Of a stretch of DNA of 21,015 nt, positions 14,664 to 21,015 are shown in pieces (the first letter of the stretch is position 1; every line of letters starts with the position of its first letter). Both the position numbers and the translations under genes were made by a program. Source of the stretch: Candidatus Rokuibacteriota bacterium (lineage in GTDB: Bacteria; Methylomirabilota; Methylomirabilia; Rokubacteriales; CSP1-6); the NCBI GenBank assembly GCA_016201575.1, contig JACQCN010000287.1, forward strand, positions 1-21,015, given 5' to 3'. The notes under the pieces are model-generated. The model worked only from the letters and a program-made list of their open reading frames with translations, searched no databases and had not been told where the DNA came from.

Positions 14664-15012
14664 ATGTCGAGCAGGTTCCCGGCGCTCGTCGTCCTGGTGC
14701 TCACGCTCACCCTCGTCTCCGTATCCACGTACGGGCCGTCCCGGGCCCAGCCACCGAAGCGCGGCGACGTGCTCAACTTGATGCAACGAGAAGATCTTCC
14801 CCAGGGGTTCTCGCTGCACGAGACGAACACCAACTCGACCACGTGGCCGAGCCTGCCCTACTTCAACAACCTGGCCAGCGTCGAGGCGATCGACGCGCCC
14901 GATCCCACGACCGTCGTCTCTACTTCGCCCAGTGGCCCACGTGCGCAACCTGGTCCCGCACCACTCGGCCTTCAACTGGAGCCGCATGCAGGAGGTCTGG
15001 CTGGACCGCTGA
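14664..15012 (+). pseudogene. remnant of a peptide-type ABC transporter solute-binding protein (family 5, DppA/OppA-like)
   Basis: ATG 14664, with GGGAGAAG upstream, opens a signal peptide (FPALVVLVLTLTLVSVSTYG) and a recognisable N-terminus of a family 5 solute-binding protein: RGDVLNLMQREDLPQGFSLHETNT. The sequence then jumps from PYFNNL directly to ASVEAIDAPDPTTVV, a motif normally some 80-90 residues later, and then, in another frame, to YFAQWP (from 14931) and, after a further one-base shift, VRNLVPHHSAFNWSRMQEVWLDR with a stop at 15010-15012, which is the C-terminus of the same family. Thus about 116 codons remain from a protein of roughly 500+. Two large internal deletions and a frameshift explain it. 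No permease or ATPase genes accompany it. Confidence 0.85.
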
Positions 15013-15113
15013 AGGCGGCTGGCGCTGGCGCGTCGACTCGTCTTGACCTCCGTCGCGGCCTGCATCTACGCTTGCTGCACGTCGGCCACTGACCGGCCTG
15101 GTGGAGGGAAGCC

Positions 15114-16469
15114 ATGAGCGAACAGACGAGACCCGCGAGTCCACGCATCGACCGCCGAGGCTTCCTGAAGATCGGAGGGGCGGTCGGAGCGGCGGCCGCC
15201 ACCGGCGGGCTGCAGGCGATCCTCGCCGCGGGTCGCGCCCCGGCCCACGCCCAGGGGACCCAGATCCATCTCCTCCAGTGGGTCGACTTCATCCCCGAGG
15301 GCGACGCCGAGCTCAGACGCCAGGCGGCCGAGTACACCGCCCACACCAAGGTCGAGGTCAGGATCGAGAGCATCAACGCCAACGACCTTCAGGCCCGCAT
15401 CACGGCGGCGATCCAGTCGGGCACCGGCCCCGACATCATCCTGATGATGCACAACTGGCCCCACCTCTACGCCAGCGCCTTGGCCGACGTCTCGGACCTG
15501 TGCGAGTGGAAGGCGAAGGACCAGGGCGGCTACTACGCCGTCTCGGAAGCCGCGGCGCGCGCGGGCAAGCGGTGGCTCGCGCTGCCCTACGGGACCGGCG
15601 GCATCCTGATCGCCTACCGCAAATCGTGGTTCGCCGCGGTGGGGGCCGCGCAACCGCCGAGAACGCTCGACGAGTACCGGAAGGTCGGAGCCGCGCTGAA
15701 GAAGACGGGGCGCCCCGTCGGCCAGACCCTCGGTCACACCTTCGGCGACGCCCCGGCCTGGTCGTACCCGCTGCTGTGGACGTTCGGGGGCGCCGAGACC
15801 GATGCCACGGGGAAGCGGGTCGTCCTCGACTCGAAGGGGACGATGGAGTCCGTCAAGTGGATGACCGCGTTCTGGAACGAGGCGTGCGACGAAGGGGCGC
15901 TGGCGTGGGACGACACCAACAACAACCGCGCCTTCCACGCCAACGAGATCAGCGCGACCTTGAACGGGGCCTCCATCTTCATCTACGCTCGGCGCAATCC
16001 GGAGAAGATCAAGGACGAGCGCGGGCAGCCGATGGCGCAGGACATCGGACACTTCCCGATCCCGGCCGGCCCGAGGGGTCCCACGCCGTCCTACAACGTG
16101 GCGTTCTCTCACGCTCTCATGAAGTACTCGCGGAACCAGAGGGCGGCCAAGGAGTTCCTCCGCTGGCTCCACGCCAAGGAGCAGTTCGGGAAGTGGTTCG
16201 AGATCGAGACGGGGTACAGCATCGGCGCCACGACCTACTGGGAGCGGCATCCCATGTGGGACAAGGTCGACGCCGCGCTGCAGCCGTTCAGGGTCGCCGT
16301 CCGCAACTCCCGGATGATCGGCTACGCCGGCACCCCCACGGCGAAGGCGAGCGAGGCGCTGACCAAGTACGTCATCACCGACATGTACGCCAAGGCCGTG
16401 CAGGGGATGCCGCCCGCGGAGGCGGTCCGGTGGGCCGAGGCGGAGCTCAAGAAGATCTACGAGGGATAG
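15114..16469 (+). CDS. ABC transporter extracellular solute-binding protein, family 1, Tat-exported
   Basis: A 451-residue periplasmic binding protein. Residues ~13-19 (DRRGFLK) are a twin-arginine motif followed by a Gly/Ala-rich hydrophobic stretch, and APAHAQG at ~43-49 suggests the cleavage site. The mature protein starts IHLLQWVDFIPEGDAELRRQAAEYTAHTKVEVRIES, and contains QSGTGPDIILMMHNWPHLY, LPYGTGGILIAYRKSWF, DEYRKVGAALKKTG, FWNEACDEGALAWDDTNNNRAFHANEI and FPIPAGPRGPTPSYNVAF, the pattern of family 1 (carbohydrate-type) solute-binding proteins. Ligand is not predictable. GGTGGAGGG precedes the ATG. Permease and ATPase genes are missing nearby; the next gene, 3 bp downstream, is a hydrolase. 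Confidence 0.9.
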   Translation: MSEQTRPASPRIDRRGFLKIGGAVGAAAATGGLQAILAAGRAPAHAQGTQIHLLQWVDFIPEGDAELRRQAAEYTAHTKVEVRIESINANDLQARITAAIQSGTGPDIILMMHNWPHLYASALADVSDLCEWKAKDQGGYYAVSEAAARAGKRWLALPYGTGGILIAYRKSWFAAVGAAQPPRTLDEYRKVGAALKKTGRPVGQTLGHTFGDAPAWSYPLLWTFGGAETDATGKRVVLDSKGTMESVKWMTAFWNEACDEGALAWDDTNNNRAFHANEISATLNGASIFIYARRNPEKIKDERGQPMAQDIGHFPIPAGPRGPTPSYNVAFSHALMKYSRNQRAAKEFLRWLHAKEQFGKWFEIETGYSIGATTYWERHPMWDKVDAALQPFRVAVRNSRMIGYAGTPTAKASEALTKYVITDMYAKAVQGMPPAEAVRWAEAELKKIYEG

Positions 16470-16472
16470 CCG

Positions 16473-17378
16473 GTGAAAAAGGCCGTGACCTTCTACAGCG
16501 AAGGAGTCAGGCTCGCGGGCGATGTCTACTACCCGGAGCAGGTTGGAGACCGGCGCGCCGGAGTCGTGCTCTGCCACGGCTACACGGGCATCAAGGATCT
16601 CTACCTGCCCGACAACGCCCGGGTGCTCACCGAGGCGGGCTACGTGGTCCTGACGTTCGACTACAAGGGCTGGGGCGACAGCGCGGGGCCGCGGAGCCGG
16701 CTCGCGCCTCACAGCCGCGTCACCGACGTCCAGGCGGCGCTGACGTTCCTCGGCTCCCTGCCCGAGGTGGATCCCGAGCGCCTCGGCCTCTACGGGACCA
16801 GTTACGGCGGCGCGACGGTCGTGTGGGCCGCCGCCATCGACGCGCGCGCCAGGTGCGTGGTCAGCGTCGTCGGCATCGGGAACGGGGCGCGCTGGATGCG
16901 CGGCGTCCGGCGCCCGGACGAGTGGCACGACCTCCTCGAGCGCTCGCGCGCCGATCGCGTCAAGCGGGCCCTCGACGGCGAGTCGGCCTTCGTCGATCGC
17001 GCGGAGATCCTGCTGCCCGATCGGCAGTCGGCGGAGCTGGCGGCGGCCGCGCGCCGGCACCTCCCCGGCGCGGTGAGCACGATTCCCCTCGAGTACGTCG
17101 ACGAGACGCTGGCGTTCAACCCGGAGTGGGTGGTGGGCAAGATCGCGCCCCGTCCGATTCTGTTCATCACCACGGATGACGACCGGCTCGTCCCGCCCGA
17201 AGAGTCACAGGCTCTCTATGCGCAGGCCGGCGAGCCGAAGAAGCTCGTCGTGCTGAAGGGCTACGGGCACTACGAGGTCTACGCCGAGCCCGCCTTCAGC
17301 CAGGTCATGGACGCGACCCTCGCGTGGTACCGCCAGTATCTCCCGGCGCGGGAGGCGCTCCGCCCGACCCGGGGGTGA
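16473..17378 (+). CDS. alpha/beta hydrolase (dienelactone-hydrolase/peptidase S15-like)
   Basis: A 301-residue alpha/beta hydrolase beginning at GTG 16473, 3 bp after the preceding stop. The oxyanion loop is VVLCHGYTGIKDLYL (~31-45), the nucleophile elbow is YGTSYGGA with the catalytic Ser at about 111, the acid is in ITTDDDRLVPPEES (~231-244) and the His in KGYGHYEVY (~263). No signal peptide, so cytoplasmic. The N-terminal VTFYSEGVRLAGDVYYPE strand pattern resembles proteins annotated as dienelactone hydrolase or acyl-peptide hydrolase relatives. Tight coupling with a solute-binding protein suggests it hydrolyses the imported ligand (an ester or amide); this is inference. Confidence 0.88.
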   Translation: MKKAVTFYSEGVRLAGDVYYPEQVGDRRAGVVLCHGYTGIKDLYLPDNARVLTEAGYVVLTFDYKGWGDSAGPRSRLAPHSRVTDVQAALTFLGSLPEVDPERLGLYGTSYGGATVVWAAAIDARARCVVSVVGIGNGARWMRGVRRPDEWHDLLERSRADRVKRALDGESAFVDRAEILLPDRQSAELAAAARRHLPGAVSTIPLEYVDETLAFNPEWVVGKIAPRPILFITTDDDRLVPPEESQALYAQAGEPKKLVVLKGYGHYEVYAEPAFSQVMDATLAWYRQYLPAREALRPTRG

Positions 17379-17386
17379 CGGAACCG

Positions 17387-17600
17387 GCCCGCATTATTCG
17401 CGAACGGCGATGGCGGGACCGGGCGGGCCTGTCGCAGGGTGCAGCCCCCGCGGGGCCAGCTCCGTCACCCACTCGCCCGGACGCCGCGCTGCGCGCGGCG
17501 GACGGGACGAGGGGGGCCCACTGAGCTGGCCCCGCGGGGGCCGCACCCTGCGACAGGCCCCGCCCGCCACACCCGACTACCGTTCGCGAATAATGCGGGC
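17387..17600. repeat. 214-bp palindromic element with 21-bp perfect terminal inverted repeats
   Basis: Outer arms at 17387-17407 and 17580-17600 are exact reverse complements over 21 bp (core GCATTATTCGCGAACGG). Inner arms at 17428-17462 and 17523-17557 (CCTGTCGCAGGGTGC... to GGGGCCAGCTC) match over 35 bp with one mismatch. The ~20 bp between arms on each side are diverged. The central 60 bp contain a further small palindrome, CCGCGCTGCGCGCGG (about 17483-17497). The whole could extrude as a cruciform or form a long RNA hairpin. It lies between the convergent hydrolase and DtxR-family genes, filling the gap. No target-site duplication is evident at the edges. It is unrelated to the element at 2613 and 6118. 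MITE-like insertion or bidirectional terminator are the two readings. Confidence 0.9.
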
Positions 17601-17610
17601 TGGGACGTCG

Positions 17611-18330
17611 TCAGCCGGCGCGCTCGCTCATGCGGGTGCCGGGCCGGGCGCGGGCCGAGGGCAGCGTGGCCGGCTCGTAGACCCAGATCTTGCTCGCGGC
17701 CGCGAGCCCGATCGTCACCGGGTGGCCCTTGATCCGGAAGGTGACGGTGCCGGCGTAGGGCGCGACCTCGGTGACGGCGAGCGCGACGCCGGGACGCACG
17801 CCGTTGTCCCACAGGAACTTGAGGAGCTGCCGGTCGGCCTCGCCCTCCTCGGTGATGCGGTCGATCGCCAGCTCCTGGCCGACCCTGGCCTCGGCCAGCG
17901 AGAAATGCTCGTGCGGGGGGAGCGCGGGCTCCATGCCCGGGATCGGGTTGCCGTGCGGGCAGGTGCTCGGCATCCCGAGCAGGTGGGCGAGCTTCTCCTC
18001 CACGACGGGTGAGATCGCGTGCTCCAGCCGGTGCGCCTCGTCGTGCGCGCCCGCCCAGTCGAGCCCGAGGACGTCGGTGAGCCAGCGCTCGATCAGCCGG
18101 TGCCGCCGCGCCATCGTCTCCGCGATCGAGAACCCCTTCGCCGTCAGCCGGACCTCGTGCTTCGGCGTCAGCCTGATGTAGCCCTCGCGCTGCATCCGCT
18201 GCAGCGCCTCCGTGATGGACGGCGGCGAGATCTTCATGTGCCGGGCGAGCCGGGCGCCGATCACCGGCTTCTGGCTGCCCGCGAGGTCGTAGATCGCGGC
18301 GAGGTAGTCCTGGATCGCCGGAGTCTCCAT
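17611..18330 (-). CDS. metal-dependent transcriptional regulator, DtxR/MntR family
   Basis: A 239-residue three-domain regulator. The N-terminal winged helix-turn-helix (~1-65: IQDYLAAIYDLAGSQKPVIGARLARHMKISPPSITEALQRMQREGYI) binds DNA; the dimerisation/metal domain (~70-150) carries RRHRLIERWLTDVLGL, DEAHRLEHAISPVVEEKL and CPHGNPIPG, giving the expected His/Glu/Cys metal ligands; the C-terminal ~155-225 is an SH3-like FeoA domain (VALAVTEVAPYAGTVTFRIKGHPVTIGL). In this family Fe2+ or Mn2+ activates DNA binding. It is transcribed divergently from cupredoxin/FTR1 iron-uptake genes, with a DtxR-like palindrome between them, so it most likely represses ferric uptake when iron is replete. The last ~15 residues, rich in Arg/Ser/Pro, extend past the usual end. 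Confidence 0.92.
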   Translation of the reverse strand: METPAIQDYLAAIYDLAGSQKPVIGARLARHMKISPPSITEALQRMQREGYIRLTPKHEVRLTAKGFSIAETMARRHRLIERWLTDVLGLDWAGAHDEAHRLEHAISPVVEEKLAHLLGMPSTCPHGNPIPGMEPALPPHEHFSLAEARVGQELAIDRITEEGEADRQLLKFLWDNGVRPGVALAVTEVAPYAGTVTFRIKGHPVTIGLAAASKIWVYEPATLPSARARPGTRMSERAG

Positions 18331-18385
18331 GGCGCCCTATCCTATCACCGCCCGTCATGTGGATCACCACACGAGAGATTTTAGG

Positions 18386-18400
18386 TTGACATCATAGAAT
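18386..18400 (+). promoter_or_regulatory. promoter elements of the cupredoxin-FTR1 operon
   Basis: The stretch just before the operator is unusually AT-rich for this window. TTGACA (18386-18391) matches a -35 box but no good -10 lies 17 bp after it; TAGAAT (18395-18400) matches a -10 box but its -35 is weak. Either way the start point would fall on or beside the palindrome at 18401-18420. Confidence 0.45.
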
Positions 18401-18420
18401 GAGTTAGGGCACCCTAACTC
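18401..18420. promoter_or_regulatory. DtxR-family-like palindromic operator
   Basis: GAGTTAGGG and CCCTAACTC are perfect 9-bp inverted arms around CA. The TTAGG/CCTAA half-sites resemble the IdeR/DtxR iron box, though spacing differs from the 19-bp consensus. A further TTTAGGTTGACA half-site lies at 18380-18391. The site overlaps the expected transcription start of the iron operon and lies 70 bp from the divergent regulator gene, so it could also serve autoregulation. Confidence 0.7.
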
Positions 18421-18452
18421 GCACGCACGACAGACTCGACCCGGAGGATCGC

Positions 18453-18803
18453 ATGATGACGGCTCGCAGACGATGGCTCGTGGCGATGGCGGCGCTCGCG
18501 ATCGGGCTCGCCGCGGGGGCGGCCCGCGCGGCCGCGGGCCCCAAGGAGATTCCCCTCACCATCGAAGGCCACCGCTTCACGCCCGCCGAGATCACCGTCG
18601 CCGCGGGCGCCCCCGTCGTCCTCGTGATCAGCAACAAGGACAAGGCCGCCGAGGAGTTCGAGAGCCGCGACCTCCGGATCGAGAAGATCGTGCCCGCGGG
18701 CAAGACGGTCCGCGTGCGGATCCCGGCGCTCAAGAAGGGCGCCTACGCCTTCTTCGGCGACTTCCATCCCAAGACGGCCCAGGGCCGGATCGTCGCGGAG
18801 TAG
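18453..18803 (+). CDS. exported cupredoxin-domain protein (EfeO-cupredoxin/P19-like iron-uptake partner)
   Basis: A 116-residue protein with an N-terminal signal peptide (WLVAMAALAIGLAAGAARA, residues ~8-26) and a single cupredoxin domain: IPLTIEGHRFTPAEITVAAGAPVVLVISNKDKAAEEFESRDLRIEK, then VPAGKTVRVRIPALKKGAYAFFGDFHP. The EEFESRDL and FGDFHP motifs match the EfeO-type cupredoxin domain, in which acidic and His residues rather than the blue-copper Cys/Met bind metal. It lies 4 bp upstream of the FTR1 permease gene and probably presents or oxidises iron for it in the periplasm, as EfeO does for EfeU. CCCGGAGGATCGC precedes the ATG. Expression is likely governed by the palindrome at 18401-18420. 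Confidence 0.87.
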   Translation: MMTARRRWLVAMAALAIGLAAGAARAAAGPKEIPLTIEGHRFTPAEITVAAGAPVVLVISNKDKAAEEFESRDLRIEKIVPAGKTVRVRIPALKKGAYAFFGDFHPKTAQGRIVAE

Positions 18804-18807
18804 CCCG

Positions 18808-19680
18808 ATGCTCCCCACCTTCGTGATCGTCCTGCGCGAGGCCTTCGAGGCGGCGCTGCTCCTCGGCATCGTCTACACCTACCTCCAGAAGATCGGCCGC
18901 CCTCAGCACTACCGCTACGTGACGGCCGGCGCCGTCCTCGGCGTCCTCGCCAGCATCGCCACCGGCGTCGTTGTCAGCTACCTCTCGGGACCGCTCCTCG
19001 ACCTCGGCCCCGACCTCGTCACCGCCGGCATCCTCTTCCTCTCGGTGGCCGTGCTGACGTGGATGCTCGTGTGGATGCGGCAGCACGCCCGCGCCATCAA
19101 GGGCGACGTGCAGCGGCGCATCGACGAGGCGGAGTCGCGGAGCCAGCTGTGGGTGATCGCCACCGTCGCCTTCGTCGGCGTCTTCCGCGAGGGCGCGGAG
19201 ACGGTGCTGTTCGTCTGGGGCCTGCTCGCCCAGGCGGCGGCGGGCGCGGGCTGGGCGAGCCTGATCGGCGGCGTGCTCGGCGTGGCGGTGGCCGCGGTCG
19301 TGGCCCTGGCGATCTTCAACGGCTCCAAGGCCGTGAGCCTGCCCACGTTCTTCTCGGTGACCTCGGTCCTGCTGCTGCTCCTCGCCGCCGGGCTCTTCAG
19401 CGCGGGTGTGGGGCGGTTCCAGGGCCTCGGCCTGCTCCCCCTGACCGGCGAGCTGTGGGACACCTCGTGGCTCCTCGACGAGGGGAGTTTCGTCGGCACG
19501 CTGCTGCACGGGCTCGCCGGCTACCGGTCGCGGCCCACCTCGCTGGAGTTCGGCGCCTGGTCGCTGTACCTGCTGGTGGCCGGCGCGCTGCTCTTCGGCT
19601 CGCGGCCGACCCGGCGCTCCTCCCCGCGATCCGGGATCGCCCGGGAGGCGACGCCGTCCAACGTCCACCTGCCGTCATGA
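18808..19680 (+). CDS. FTR1 family high-affinity iron permease (EfeU-like)
   Basis: A 290-residue inner-membrane permease with about seven hydrophobic helices. Both iron-binding REXXE motifs are present: REAFE at residues 10-14 in helix 1 and REGAE at 127-131 in helix 4. FTR1/EfeU proteins import Fe3+ formed by a periplasmic or cell-surface oxidase. Helices are roughly at 4-25, 38-58, 70-92, 113-140, 148-170, 180-200 and 250-268. The C-terminal ~20 residues are a basic tail. Its stop overlaps the ATG of the bfd remnant as ATGA, so the original operon was cupredoxin-FTR1-bfd-bfr. No DyP-type peroxidase (EfeB) gene is present. Confidence 0.92.
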   Translation: MLPTFVIVLREAFEAALLLGIVYTYLQKIGRPQHYRYVTAGAVLGVLASIATGVVVSYLSGPLLDLGPDLVTAGILFLSVAVLTWMLVWMRQHARAIKGDVQRRIDEAESRSQLWVIATVAFVGVFREGAETVLFVWGLLAQAAAGAGWASLIGGVLGVAVAAVVALAIFNGSKAVSLPTFFSVTSVLLLLLAAGLFSAGVGRFQGLGLLPLTGELWDTSWLLDEGSFVGTLLHGLAGYRSRPTSLEFGAWSLYLLVAGALLFGSRPTRRSSPRSGIAREATPSNVHLPS

Positions 19681-19828
19681 TCGTCTGCCTCTGTCGCGCG
19701 CTCCCCGAGCACGCCATCCGCGCGGCCATCGCCGAAGGCACACGAGCTGGATCGAGGCCCAGCTCTCGCTCATCGGGCAGGTGGGCGAGGCCCACTACCT
19801 CGCCCAGCGGATCGTGGAAGAGGACTGA
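19677..19828 (+). pseudogene. bfd::bfr deletion scar (bacterioferritin-associated ferredoxin 5' end joined to bacterioferritin 3' end)
   Basis: ATG 19677 opens MIVCLCRALPEHAIRAAIAEG, the N-terminus of Bfd with the first Cys-X-Cys pair of its 2Fe-2S site. At about 19738 this stops making sense in frame and, one frame over, HTSWIEAQLSLIGQVGEAHYLAQRIVEED follows to a TGA at 19826-19828, which is the C-terminus of bacterioferritin. The second Cys pair of Bfd and some 125 residues of Bfr, including all ferroxidase ligands except those near its end, are missing. The join is out of frame, so the 79-residue frame running on from the Bfd start into the ApbE leader is unlikely to be functional. Both genes store or release iron and fit the operon. 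Deletion of roughly 500 bp or more, or an assembly gap closed wrongly, is the explanation. Confidence 0.85.
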
Positions 19829-19906
19829 TCGGGCCAGCCGTTCCCGGAAGCCGAGTGGATTCTCGGAGCCAGCCCGCACATTCGACCGGATCGAGAGGAG
19901 AGTCCC

Positions 19907-20977
19907 GTGCGCGTGAATCGACGGCGGTTTCTGGCAGGACTCGGCGGCGGCCTCGGGGGCATGCTCCTCGCGCTGCGCGCGCCGGGCGGGGCGGCGGAGC
20001 GGGCGGAGCCCCGCACCGCGGTGATCGGCCGGCTGATGCTCGGCACGCTCGTCGAGACCGAGGCGAGCCACGAGAGCGTCGCCGCCGCCCGGGACGCGCT
20101 CCGGGCGGGGTTCGACCGCATCGACGACGTGGATCGCCTCATGAGCGTCTTCCACGACAGCGAGGTCACGCGCCTCGCGCGCGGAGCCGGCGCGGAGGCG
20201 GCGGCCCTCAGCGAGGACACCTACCGCGTGCTCGCCGAGGCCCGCGCCGTCGCCGCGGTGACCCGGGGGGCGCTCGACGTGACGATCCTGCCGCTGATGC
20301 GGCTCTGGACGGCGGCCGCGGAGAGCGGCCGCGTGCCCTCGCGGGCCGAGCTGGACGCGACTGCCCGGCTGGTCGGCGTCGACGGCCTCGTCCTCGATGC
20401 GCGCGCCCGGACGGCGCGGCTGACGGCGCCGGGCGCTGGGGTGGACCTCGGCGGGATCGGCAAGGGCTACGCGGTGGATGTCGCCACGGACGCGCTCCGC
20501 GCCCGCGGCGTCCGGAGCGGGATCGTCAACGCAGGAGGCGATCTCCGCGTCCTCGGCCGGGGCCCGGGCGGCACTCCCTGGCGCATCGGGCTCCGGCATC
20601 CGCTCCGGCCCGAGTCCCTCCTCCTCGCGCTCTCGATCGAGGACGAGGCGGTCTGTACCTCGGGCAACTACTTCCGGTACTTCACCGTCGCCGGCCGGCA
20701 TTACGGTCACGTGCTCGACCCGCGTCGCGGCACGCCGGCCGAGACGGCGCTGAGCGCGACCGTCGTGGCCTCCCAGGCGATGCGGGCCGACGGGCTCGCC
20801 ACGGGCGCGCTGGTGTGCGGCGTCCACGGCGCGCTCGACGTGATGGCGGCGGCGGGCGTGGACGGCGTGGTGGTGAGCGAATGGAAGGGGCATCCCGGGG
20901 GCGTGGTCGCGCACGTCACGCGCGGCCTCGCGGGCCGGGTCGAGCTGCTGGATCCCACGGCCGTCGTCAGCGCGTGA
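19907..20977 (+). CDS. apbE: FAD:protein FMN transferase (ApbE family), Tat-exported
   Basis: A 356-residue protein starting at GTG 19907 behind GAGAGGAG. The N-terminus NRRRFLAGLGGGLGGMLLAL is a twin-arginine signal, so it acts in the periplasm. The ApbE core is intact: GTLVETEAS near 46, DDVDRLMSVFHDSEVTRL, DVTILPLMRLW, VDLGGIGKGYAVDVATDAL (~181-199), NAGGDLRVLG, EAVCTSGNYFRYF, GHVLDPRRGTPAET and ATVVASQAMRADGLATGALV, containing FAD-binding and Mg2+-binding residues. It transfers FMN from FAD to a Thr of partner proteins (for example NqrB/C, RnfG or NosR-type). No such target is in the window; association with an iron operon suggests a flavin-dependent ferric reductase partner, which is inference. 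Confidence 0.92.
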   Translation: MRVNRRRFLAGLGGGLGGMLLALRAPGGAAERAEPRTAVIGRLMLGTLVETEASHESVAAARDALRAGFDRIDDVDRLMSVFHDSEVTRLARGAGAEAAALSEDTYRVLAEARAVAAVTRGALDVTILPLMRLWTAAAESGRVPSRAELDATARLVGVDGLVLDARARTARLTAPGAGVDLGGIGKGYAVDVATDALRARGVRSGIVNAGGDLRVLGRGPGGTPWRIGLRHPLRPESLLLALSIEDEAVCTSGNYFRYFTVAGRHYGHVLDPRRGTPAETALSATVVASQAMRADGLATGALVCGVHGALDVMAAAGVDGVVVSEWKGHPGGVVAHVTRGLAGRVELLDPTAVVSA

Positions 20978-20994
20978 CGGCCGGAGCGTCCTCG

Positions 20995-21015
20995 GAGGGG
21001 GGCGGAGCCCCCCTC
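20995..21015 (+). terminator. hairpin downstream of apbE
   Basis: GAGGGGGGC (20995-21003) pairs with GCCCCCCTC (21007-21015) around GGA, 18 bp after the apbE stop. The stem reaches the window edge, so a T-run cannot be judged. Confidence 0.6.

Noticed and set aside
15013..15113. A further gene remnant between the decayed and the intact solute-binding genes
   Set aside because: The 101 bp give no residues I can assign to any family; only the ribosome binding site GGTGGAGGG is recognisable.
17387..17600. Integron attC site or phage attachment site
   Set aside because: No integrase gene and no attC core-site pattern; symmetry is far longer than needed for an att site.
19677..19916. A 79-residue protein read straight on from the Bfd start
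   Set aside because: After residue ~21 the translation is Arg/Ser-rich with no similarity, while the bacterioferritin end is legible in another frame; it is a frameshifted scar.
19397..20914. Long minus-strand open frame over the FTR1 and apbE genes
   Set aside because: Antisense shadow of two well-supported genes, with low-complexity composition.
1..21015. tRNA, rRNA, riboswitches or insertion sequences
   Set aside because: No cloverleaf, conserved rRNA segment, known riboswitch core or transposase motif was seen by eye; a covariance-model scan could still find a small RNA.

Overview
The window is very GC-rich (roughly 70% by eye) and densely coded. It comes from a diderm bacterium: it carries two OmpA/Pal-type lipoprotein genes and a Kdo hydroxylase, which imply an outer membrane with lipopolysaccharide. 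The gene mix (LLM-class oxidoreductase, xanthine-dehydrogenase-type molybdoprotein, CaiB/BaiF CoA-transferase, solute-binding proteins, an AA_synth-family protein) together with GC-rich intergenic repeats resembles uncultivated soil lineages such as Candidatus Rokubacteria/Methylomirabilota. That placement is inference; no rRNA or tRNA gene was seen to anchor it.

Layout. 1-1546: 3' part of a DUF1015 gene followed by an AA_synth-family gene (+). 1809-2537: exported nicotinamidase with a strong hairpin terminator. 2613-2913: first copy of a composite repeat element. 2928-6126: LLM oxidoreductase overlapping a molybdopterin-binding dehydrogenase subunit. 6118-6353: second, inverted copy of the same element. 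6369-7991: two divergent OmpA-domain lipoprotein genes. 11109-7999 (-): kdoO, a 60-bp SDR stub, pirin, a membrane methyltransferase and a broken KdgK-like sugar kinase, with ATGA overlaps. 11261-12007 (+): SDR. 14508-12081 (-): lactonase-like metallo-beta-lactamase-fold protein, 4-TM protein and CaiB/BaiF CoA-transferase, all translationally coupled. 14664-15012: ruin of a peptide-type ABC solute-binding protein. 15114-17378 (+): family 1 solute-binding protein and alpha/beta hydrolase. 17387-17600: a 214-bp palindrome. 18330-17611 (-): DtxR-family regulator, divergent from 18453-20977 (+): cupredoxin, FTR1 iron permease, a bfd/bfr deletion chimera and ApbE, with a palindromic DtxR-like operator between them.

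Two signals are not explained by ordinary gene content. (1) Two inverted copies of a structured, MITE-like element flank exactly the LLM/molybdoprotein pair, and a different 214-bp palindrome sits between two convergent genes. (2) Four loci (KdgK-like kinase, SDR stub, peptide-binding protein, bfd/bfr) are internal-deletion scars, three of which clearly keep both the 5' and the 3' coding end while the middle is missing. Either this genome erodes genes by internal deletion or the assembly has lost sequence; read mapping would decide.

Functionally the clearest module is the iron locus at 17.6-21 kb: a metal-dependent repressor controlling an exported cupredoxin, a ferric permease and formerly Bfd/bacterioferritin. 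I found no wholly new defence or biosynthetic system.
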